From: Bacteroidales bacterium
GTDB lineage: Bacteria > Bacteroidota > Bacteroidia > Bacteroidales > F082
Assembly: GCA_017616675.1 (NCBI GenBank)
Contig: JAFZXR010000064.1
Coordinates: 1 to 11,141, forward strand
Direction: 5' to 3'
Length of the DNA stretch: 11,141 nt
In this document: one piece after another, positions 5,948 through 11,141 of the stretch
How the letters are laid out: every line of letters begins with the position of its first letter
How positions within the stretch are numbered: position 1 is the first letter of the stretch
Notes under the pieces: model-generated
Told to the model about the DNA's origin: nothing
The model's database searches: none
What the model saw: only the letters and a program-made list of their open reading frames with translations
Translations under genes and position numbers: made by a program

Positions 5948-6685
5948 ATGAATCAACAACTTGGGAAACTGTATCTCCTTCCTGCGCTGCTTGGGGCAAC
6001 CTCAGCCGAACAGGTCATACCCGCCGGCACGCTCGAGGTGGTGCGAACGCTGCGTTTCTTCGTGGTCGAAAATGTCCGCACTGCTCGTCGCATGCTCAGC
6101 AAGATGCATATGCCTTGTCCTATCGACGAGCTCGAGTTCGTTGAGCTCGACAAGCACAACCCCGAGAACCCCGATCTGATGACATATCTCGGTCCGGCCC
6201 TCAACGGACAGGACATCGGCTTGATGTCGGAGGCCGGTACACCATGCGTCGCCGATCCGGGCGCGCTCATAGTCGAGATGGCTCACCAAGCAGGCATACG
6301 CGTAGTTCCGCTCACTGGCCCCAACGCCATGATTCTCGCATTGATGGCATCAGGCTTCAACGGACAGTCGTTCAGTTTCCACGGCTATCTGCCGATCAAA
6401 GGACCTGAGCGCGCCCTCAAAATCAAAGCGCTTGAGCGTCAATCGCTTGCAAACGATGAGACGGAGCTTTTCATCGAGACGCCTTTCCGCAACAACGCGA
6501 TGATAGAAGACCTGGTGAAGAATTGTCACCCGACAACCATGCTCTGCGTGGCGTCGAACATCACCATGGAGGATGAGAAGATTGTAAGTAAACCTATATC
6601 TGATTGGAAATCAATAAAATACGATTGGAACAAGAAACCCGCGGTGTTTTTGGTTTATTGTCCGAAATTTAGAAAGAAATATTAA
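5948..6685 (+). CDS. RsmI-like SAM-dependent methyltransferase (tetrapyrrole methylase fold)
   Basis: The 245-residue protein belongs to the RsmI branch of the tetrapyrrole methylase superfamily; RsmI 2'-O-methylates C1402 of 16S rRNA. Visible are KLYLLPALLGATSAEQVIPAGTLEVV, the ENVRTARRML segment, the SAM-binding GLMSEAGTPCVADPG (91-105) that corresponds to the RsmI SDAGTP-SDPG motif, and PLTGPNAMILALMASGFNGQSFSFHGYLP (121-149). Differences such as Glu for Asp in SEAGTP, GPNA instead of GPSA, and a divergent N-terminus suggest the second, less characterised paralogue that, as far as I recall, many Bacteroidota carry beside a canonical RsmI. The substrate is therefore unsure. It starts 6 nt after dnaA, and its stop lies 2 nt before hairpin array 2. 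Confidence 0.88.
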   Translation: MNQQLGKLYLLPALLGATSAEQVIPAGTLEVVRTLRFFVVENVRTARRMLSKMHMPCPIDELEFVELDKHNPENPDLMTYLGPALNGQDIGLMSEAGTPCVADPGALIVEMAHQAGIRVVPLTGPNAMILALMASGFNGQSFSFHGYLPIKGPERALKIKALERQSLANDETELFIETPFRNNAMIEDLVKNCHPTTMLCVASNITMEDEKIVSKPISDWKSIKYDWNKKPAVFLVYCPKFRKKY

Positions 6686-6687
6686 TC

Positions 6688-6820
6688 AATGTGCGCCTTC
6701 GGCGAATGTGCAGCCTTCGGCTGAATGTGAAAAATGTGGTCTTCAACCCTCAGGTGAAGACCACACATTCCGTGTAGCGGCACATTTTGCGCAGCAACAC
6801 ATTCCGCATAGCGGCATATT
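6688..6820. repeat. Hairpin array 2 (AATGTG/CACATT-linked mini-palindromes)
   Basis: Left half: AATGTG (6688), CGCC-TTC-GGCG, AATGTG (6705), CAGCC-TTC-GGCTG, AATGTG (6724), AAA, AATGTG (6733). Centre: GTGGTCTTC (6736-6744) pairs with GAAGACCAC (6756-6764), plus ACC-CTCA-GGT inside. Right half: CACATT (6764), CCG-TGTAG-CGG, CACATT (6781), TTGC-GCA-GCAA, CACATT (6798), CCGC-ATA-GCGG, and a degenerate CATATT (6815-6820). Spacers are 11 or 13 bp. The array exactly fills the gap between convergent genes, reaching the first base of the TerB-like stop codon. No ORF is seen. Confidence 0.92.
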
Positions 6821-7140
6821 TAAATAATTTTCCTCAATATTGTAAAGACGCTCTGTTCTGCTGCGGTATATTTTCCGTCGGCGAAGAACACTGTCTTCAT
6901 CTTGTCAAACAGATTCTGTCGATCGAGTTCATCCTTGATATACAATGTCTTATGCTCGCGGATGGTGTCTGATCTCTCCTTGTCGCCGTCGGCCTCAAAA
7001 CCGTTGTAAATCCTCACAAACGTCTGCGGATCGGTATGCGCTCCAATGGCTATCAGCTCCTGCTTTGTGATGTCGAAATCGGCATCCGCCGCAATCAGCA
7101 GACAATATATTTCAAACTCTTCTTTTGTTAGATTCTTCAT
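6820..7140 (-). CDS. Small TerB-like helical protein, function unknown
   Basis: The 106-residue protein is predicted to be all-helical and acidic. Two similar acidic loops, AADADFDITKQELIAIG (about 18-34) and FFADGKYTAAEQSVFTIL (about 85-102), each place Asp residues a few positions before a Glu. This resembles the TerB/DjlA-like family, where such paired motifs bind metal; the assignment is tentative and no function is implied. There is no signal peptide or membrane segment. ATG 7138-7140 is the natural start. It lies downstream of the POT transporter on the same strand, but the gap carries a stable hairpin (7154-7177), so coupling may be weak. Its stop codon overlaps the end of hairpin array 2 by one base. 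Confidence 0.72.
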   Translation of the reverse strand: MKNLTKEEFEIYCLLIAADADFDITKQELIAIGAHTDPQTFVRIYNGFEADGDKERSDTIREHKTLYIKDELDRQNLFDKMKTVFFADGKYTAAEQSVFTILRKII

Positions 7141-7153
7141 AATCTGAAAATTT

Positions 7154-7177
7154 AGGGACGCGGCACGCCACGTCCCT
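7154..7177 (-). terminator. Hairpin between POT gene and TerB-like gene
   Basis: A 10-bp stem (7154-7163 with 7168-7177, tetraloop at 7164-7167) reads on the minus strand AGGGACGTGG-CGTG-CCGCGTCCCT, followed by AAATTTTC. It contains one G-U pair. The T-tract is weak, so it may be a partial terminator or an attenuator ahead of the downstream gene. Confidence 0.6.
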
Positions 7178-7179
7178 TC

Positions 7180-7207
7180 TTTAAACTTTAAACTCTAAAC
7201 TCTAAAC
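7180..7207. repeat. Tandem 7-bp repeat after the POT gene
   Basis: Four heptamers read TTTAAAC, TTTAAAC, TCTAAAC, TCTAAAC without gaps. They lie between the POT stop codon and the hairpin at 7154-7177. Confidence 0.85.
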
Positions 7208-7212
7208 TAAGG

Positions 7213-8913
7213 TTACGCAGTAACCCTTTCAAGCCATTTCACCATGCACAGCATTACTGTCATCGAGACGAGGCAGATGGCGAGGAACACTCCCCAGCAT
7301 ACCCAGATGCTCCATGCGTTGTACATGAGAGGTCCGACGAAGATGAACAGGTTGCCGATAGCTGTTGCGCCGAGCCACAAGCCCTGGCAGAGACCTAACA
7401 TATGACGCGGAGCCACCTTCGACACGAACGAAAGTCCGAGAGGTGAGATAAACAACTCAGCGACGGTCAGGAAGAAGTAAGTCACGATAAGCACCCACGG
7501 TCCTAACTTCGAGAGACCTGCAGCTGCCATTTCTGTTGAGTTCATTTCACGGAACACTTCGCCTGAAGGATAATGGCATGAGATTGACATTATCAGCAGG
7601 AAGAGGTAGGCGAGACCCGCGATGCCCATACCGTAGGCAATCTTGCGAGGTGTCGAAACGCCTTTTCCTTTTCTTACCAAAGCGGCGAAACCTAACATCA
7701 CCAAAGGTGTTAAGATAATGACAAACAATGGGTTAAGCGATTGCCAAATCTCCGGTGCAAAGAAGTCGGTGACGATGAAGTCACGGGCAAGCAACGTCAG
7801 CGACTGGCTGTTCTGGTGGAACGAGAGCCAGAAGAAGATGGCGATGCCGAGGACTGCAAACAAAGCGTAGAGACGCTGTTTGATTTCTTTTGCCATTGCC
7901 TGTTTCTCTTCCTGAGTATATTCAACAACTTCGGCTTTCTCTTTCTTTGCTGGCTGCGGGAAAATCTTCTTTGTGCAGAGGAACACCACCAACGAGATCA
8001 TCATTGCGATGACCGATGCGATGAATGCGTAGTGCACGCCTGTGTTGAACACATCGATATACTGTGAGCTAAACGACACGAGGTCGGTAGGAGCTGCAGC
8101 ACCATCAACTAATGATTTTGCCATGTTTTCGGTGAACTTCTGTGTCTGTTCGCCGTTGGCAAGGAATTTATGGCAGAGTGCCGGCATGTCGGCGTTGTAA
8201 ACGAAGTTATGAGCCTTCAGCCACCAGTCGCGAAGCATAGGAGCCACGAATGGAGCGATGACACCGCCGATGTTGATGAACACGTAGAAAATCTGGAAAC
8301 CGCTGTCGCGACGGTCTTTTGCTTCAGCCAAAGCCTCAGGGCCTTTCTCGGCTGCCTCGGCTTCGTACTTATCGTAAAGCTTGCCGACGAGAGCCTGCAG
8401 GTTGCCTTTAAACAAGCCGTTACCAAACGAGATGCAGAGCAATGCGAAGCATGTGAAAATCAAGATGCCCCACCATGCGCCGCCGTTGTCGAGGATGATG
8501 CCGTTGGCGTCCTTGCTGAACAACGGAAGAGCCAGTCCGACATAACCTGCCGCCATGATGATCAAACCCCACTGGATGGTGCGCGGATAGTTCTGAGTGC
8601 GGTCGGCAATGATACCGCCGACAAGGCTCAACACATAGATTCCGAAGTAAAACACCGAGTAGATGATACTTCCGGTTCTGTCCGGCAAACCGAATTTCGA
8701 CACGAGGAATAACAGCAGGATGGCGTTCATGATGTAATATCCGAAACGCTCGCCCATGTTACTCAAAGCCGCTGCAATCAAGCCTTTCGGGTGATATTTC
8801 TTGGCTTGACGGAGATAGTAGACCAAAAATGGGATGACGACAATCAAAATGCCGATCAAAATCACCAATGTACGGTTGGTCTGCCATAAATTTGCAATTG
8901 ATAATAATGACAT
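7213..8913 (-). CDS. POT/PTR2-family peptide transporter
   Basis: The 566-residue inner-membrane protein belongs to the proton-dependent oligopeptide transporter family of the major facilitator superfamily, which imports di- and tripeptides. Marks of the family are NMGERFGYYIMNAILLLFL (52-70, the ExxERFxYY helix), LVGGIIADRTQNYPRTI (97-113), GNGLFKGNLQALVGKLYD (164-181) and GFQIFYVFINIGGVIAPFVAP (205-225, FYxxINxG), and the late segment VTYFFLTVAELFISPLGLSFVSKVAPRHMLG. Many further hydrophobic helices follow, and an extra N-terminal helix (about 15-33) precedes the canonical first one. Oddity: the first Glu of ExxER is Asn52, a residue normally tied to proton coupling. Its promoter at 8972-9002 is divergent from that of valS. 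Confidence 0.93.
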   Translation of the reverse strand: MSLLSIANLWQTNRTLVILIGILIVVIPFLVYYLRQAKKYHPKGLIAAALSNMGERFGYYIMNAILLLFLVSKFGLPDRTGSIIYSVFYFGIYVLSLVGGIIADRTQNYPRTIQWGLIIMAAGYVGLALPLFSKDANGIILDNGGAWWGILIFTCFALLCISFGNGLFKGNLQALVGKLYDKYEAEAAEKGPEALAEAKDRRDSGFQIFYVFINIGGVIAPFVAPMLRDWWLKAHNFVYNADMPALCHKFLANGEQTQKFTENMAKSLVDGAAAPTDLVSFSSQYIDVFNTGVHYAFIASVIAMMISLVVFLCTKKIFPQPAKKEKAEVVEYTQEEKQAMAKEIKQRLYALFAVLGIAIFFWLSFHQNSQSLTLLARDFIVTDFFAPEIWQSLNPLFVIILTPLVMLGFAALVRKGKGVSTPRKIAYGMGIAGLAYLFLLIMSISCHYPSGEVFREMNSTEMAAAGLSKLGPWVLIVTYFFLTVAELFISPLGLSFVSKVAPRHMLGLCQGLWLGATAIGNLFIFVGPLMYNAWSIWVCWGVFLAICLVSMTVMLCMVKWLERVTA

Positions 8914-8971
8914 AAAACTTAATTTTTAATTATACATAGAAAAATTTCTCGTTTTCACTTTAAAAATCGTA

Positions 8972-9002
8972 CAAAATTATAAAAAAGTTTTAATTCTAAC
9001 AA
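8972..9002 (-). promoter_or_regulatory. Promoter of the POT transporter gene
   Basis: On the minus strand TTG (9002-9000), a 20-nt spacer, then TAATTTTG (8979-8972), a perfect TAnnTTTG box. The expected start near 8966 gives a leader of about 50 nt. Confidence 0.78.
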
Positions 9003-9012
9003 GAAAAAATCG

Positions 9013-9020
9013 TAATTTTG
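9013..9020 (+). promoter_or_regulatory. -7 box of the valS promoter
   Basis: TAATTTTG on the plus strand is identical to the divergent POT box. The -33 zone (about 8988-8991, GTTTTA) is only a weak match and lies inside the POT promoter spacer. Transcription starting near 9025 gives a leader of about 50 nt. Confidence 0.65.
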
Positions 9021-9033
9021 CATTTTTAAACGA

Positions 9034-9072
9034 ATTTTAAATTTTTAAATCTTTGAATTTTTAAATTTTTGA
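9034..9072. repeat. Tandem 8-bp repeat forming the valS leader
   Basis: ATTTTAA is followed by four complete octamers: ATTTTTAA, ATCTTTGA, ATTTTTAA, ATTTTTGA (consensus ATTTTTRA). A further ATTTTTAA sits at 9022-9029. The tract ends 2 nt before the valS ATG. Confidence 0.85.
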
Positions 9073-9074
9073 AT

Positions 9075-11141
9075 ATGGAGCTTTCGAGCAAATATAGTCC
9101 GCAATCGACCGAAGAGAAATGGTATGAGCATTGGATGAAAAAGAACTATTTTCATTCAACTCCTGATGAACGTGAACCTTACACAATCGTGATTCCGCCT
9201 CCGAATGTCACAGGCGTGCTTCACATGGGTCACATGTTGAACAACACGATTCAGGATGTGCTTGTTCGCCGCGCCAGAATGATGGGCAAAAACGCCTGCT
9301 GGGTGCCGGGTACCGACCATGCCTCTATCGCCACCGAAGCTAAAGTGGTTAACAAACTGGCTCAGCAAGGCATCAAGAAGACCGACATCGGACGCGAGAA
9401 ATTTCTTGAACACGCTTGGGATTGGACTCACGAGCACGGCGGAATAATCTTGAAACAGCTCCGCAAACTCGGCTGCTCATGCGACTGGGAACGCACCTCG
9501 TTTACCATGGACGAGACCCGCTCGAAGAGCGTCATCCACGTGTTCTGCGACCTTTATAAAAAAGGCCTCATCTATCGCGGCGTGCGTATGGTCAACTGGG
9601 ACCCGAAAGCTCTCACAGCTTTGAGTGACGAGGAAGTTATTTATAAAGAAGAACATAGCAAACTTTATTACCTCAGATATAAAATTGAAGGGGAGAAGGG
9701 CTACGCAGTGGTGGCAACAACACGTCCTGAGACCATCATGGGCGATACCGCGATGTGTATCAATCCTAACGACCCGAAGAACCAGCATCTGAAAGGTAAA
9801 AAAGTCATCGTTCCTTTGGTGAACCGCGTGATTCCGGTCATTGAAGACGAATACGTCGACATCGAGTTCGGTACAGGCTGCCTGAAGGTGACTCCTGCTC
9901 ACGATGTCAACGACTATATGCTCGGCGAAAAACATAACCTCCAGAGTATCAATATCTTCAACGATGATGCTACCATCAGCGAGGCAGCAGGAATGTACGT
10001 CGGAATGGACCGTGAGGCAGTGCGCAAACAGATTGTCATCGACCTCAAGGAAGCCGATTTGCTCGAGAAAATTGAAGACTATAATAATAAGGTGGGATAT
10101 TCGGAGCGCACCAACGTCCCGATCGAGCCGAAGCTCTCGATGCAGTGGTTCCTCAAGATGGAACACCTCGCTCAGATTGCGCTGAAGCCTGTCGAGACTG
10201 GCGAAATCCAGTTCTATCCTGCGAAATACGTCAACCTTTATCGCCACTGGTTGGAGAACATCAAAGACTGGTGCATCAGCCGTCAGCTGTGGTGGGGACA
10301 TCAGATTCCAGCCTATTATCTGCCAGAAGGCGGCTATGTGGTGGCCGAATCCGACGAAGAAGCACTTAAACTCGCAAAAGAGAAGACCGGCAATAACAAC
10401 CTGACACTGAATGACTTACGCCGTGACAGCGACTGTCTTGACACATGGTTCAGCTCATGGCTGTGGCCTCTCTCATTGTTCAATGGAATCTTAGATCCGA
10501 ACAATAAAGAGTTCAAATATTACTATCCGACCAACGACCTCATCACTGCTCCAGATATCATCTTCTTCTGGGTTGCCCGAATGATTATGGCAGGCGAGGA
10601 GTACGAAGGAAAAGTGCCGTTCAACAACGTCTATTTCACCGGTATCGTGCGCGACAAACTCGGTCGTAAGATGTCGAAATCATTAGGAAATTCGCCTGAT
10701 CCGATTGAGCTCATAGAGAACTACGGCGCCGACGGCGTTCGTATGGGAATGTTGCTCTCAGCTCCAGCCGGTAACGATATTTTGTTCGACGTGGCACTCT
10801 GCGAGCAGGGACGTAACTTCTGCAACAAGATTTGGAACGCTCTCCGCTTGGTCCGCGGCTGGAATGTCGATGAAAAAGCTGCTCAGCCCGACACCGCCAA
10901 GATGGCTGTGAAATGGTTCGATGCCCGTTACAATCAGGTTCTCGCCGAGATGATGGACAACTTCGAGAAATACCGTCTCTCCGATGCCTTGATGGGCGTT
11001 TACAAGCTCACTTGGGACGATTTCTGCTCATGGTATCTCGAGATGGTGAAAGCCCCGCAGGGACAGGCTGTCGATGGCGTAACTTACAGAGCTACAGTCA
11101 CTTTCTTCGAAAACTTGATGAAGCTCCTGCATCCGTTCATG
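9075..11141 (+). CDS. valS: Valyl-tRNA synthetase (3' end outside window)
   Basis: This class I aminoacyl-tRNA synthetase charges tRNA-Val with valine and edits mischarged threonine. 689 codons are present and the frame is open at the window end; about 190 more residues are expected from family length. Visible in order: [13 protein letters not shown] with the HIGH-class motif HMGH (50-53), [16 protein letters not shown], an editing (CP1) domain with [13 protein letters not shown] (TTRPET 215-220) and [44 protein letters not shown], and KMSKS (532-536) followed by SLGNSPDP. The anticodon-binding domain begins near [18 protein letters not shown] 9075 fits the family start [20 protein letters not shown]. 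The leader is a tandem repeat with no Shine-Dalgarno sequence and no T-box. Confidence 0.98.
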   Translation, partial: MELSSKYSPQSTEEKWYEHWMKKNYFHSTPDEREPYTIVIPPPNVTGVLHMGHMLNNTIQDVLVRRARMMGKNACWVPGTDHASIATEAKVVNKLAQQGIKKTDIGREKFLEHAWDWTHEHGGIILKQLRKLGCSCDWERTSFTMDETRSKSVIHVFCDLYKKGLIYRGVRMVNWDPKALTALSDEEVIYKEEHSKLYYLRYKIEGEKGYAVVATTRPETIMGDTAMCINPNDPKNQHLKGKKVIVPLVNRVIPVIEDEYVDIEFGTGCLKVTPAHDVNDYMLGEKHNLQSINIFNDDATISEAAGMYVGMDREAVRKQIVIDLKEADLLEKIEDYNNKVGYSERTNVPIEPKLSMQWFLKMEHLAQIALKPVETGEIQFYPAKYVNLYRHWLENIKDWCISRQLWWGHQIPAYYLPEGGYVVAESDEEALKLAKEKTGNNNLTLNDLRRDSDCLDTWFSSWLWPLSLFNGILDPNNKEFKYYYPTNDLITAPDIIFFWVARMIMAGEEYEGKVPFNNVYFTGIVRDKLGRKMSKSLGNSPDPIELIENYGADGVRMGMLLSAPAGNDILFDVALCEQGRNFCNKIWNALRLVRGWNVDEKAAQPDTAKMAVKWFDARYNQVLAEMMDNFEKYRLSDALMGVYKLTWDDFCSWYLEMVKAPQGQAVDGVTYRATVTFFENLMKLLHPFM

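Noticed and set aside
6688..6820. CRISPR array.
   Set aside because: The repeated part is only 6 bp, spacers are themselves palindromes, repeats change strand midway, and no cas genes are present.
8170..8712. Plus-strand ORF (180 codons) opposite the POT gene.
   Set aside because: It is antisense to conserved transmembrane coding sequence, has a biased His/Glu/Asp/Val composition typical of a shadow frame, and no promoter is seen.
9477..10301. Long minus-strand ORF (274 codons) opposite valS.
   Set aside because: It lies fully within the clear valS coding frame, its translation has no recognisable features, and such antisense open frames are common shadows of GC-balanced coding sequence.

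Overview
The window reads as a chromosomal segment of a Bacteroidales-type member of the Bacteroidota. The evidence is: a V-type (not F-type) ATPase operon ending in subunits I and K; promoters of the Bacteroidota TAnnTTTG (-7) type in front of several genes; no Shine-Dalgarno-like purine runs at most starts; and core proteins (DnaA, ValS, PrmC, an RsmI-like methylase, a 14-helix-class POT transporter) with Bacteroidales-like sequence. It looks like ordinary housekeeping DNA with a small AT-rich accessory insert and a remarkable amount of structured intergenic DNA.

Layout. 2-1030: the 3' end of a Na+-type V-ATPase operon (subunit I, cut by the window edge, then subunit K), closed by a strong terminator. 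1124-1368: a perfect Bacteroidota promoter driving a probable structured non-coding RNA that folds into a long rod, ends in a T-run, and contains a competing terminator-like pairing. 1424-2613: an AT-rich accessory stretch with a small exported protein of unknown function and a HigBA toxin-antitoxin pair. 2608-3492 (minus): prmC, whose last Leu and stop codons are the same TTATAA palindrome used by higA. 3510-3672: hairpin array 1, between divergent prmC and a yigZ/IMPACT gene. 4505-6685: dnaA and an RsmI-like methyltransferase, an apparent operon. 6688-6820: hairpin array 2, exactly filling the gap to a convergent small TerB-like gene (6820-7140, minus). 7213-8913 (minus): a POT-family peptide transporter. 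8972-9020: divergent promoters. 9075-11141: valS, cut by the window end.

The most unusual content is between the genes. Two arrays are built from a hexamer (AATGTG) alternating with different perfect mini-palindromes, most with 3-nt loops; the hexamer switches to its reverse complement (CACATT) half-way, so each array is a large inverted repeat made of small hairpins. The arrays bracket the yigZ-dnaA-methylase segment. Separately, four tracts contain short repeats (7-8 bp tandem units, or a 10-bp direct repeat), each with a different sequence: after ntpK, inside the prmC coding sequence, after the POT gene, and forming nearly the whole valS leader. Two genes (higB and prmC) have their start codon exactly 4 nt after a -7 box and are probably leaderless.

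Functionally the genes cover ion-motive energy (V-ATPase), peptide uptake, translation (ValS, PrmC, rRNA methylase), replication initiation (DnaA) and plasmid or island-type stabilisation (HigBA). No integrase, IS, CRISPR or tRNA was recognised.
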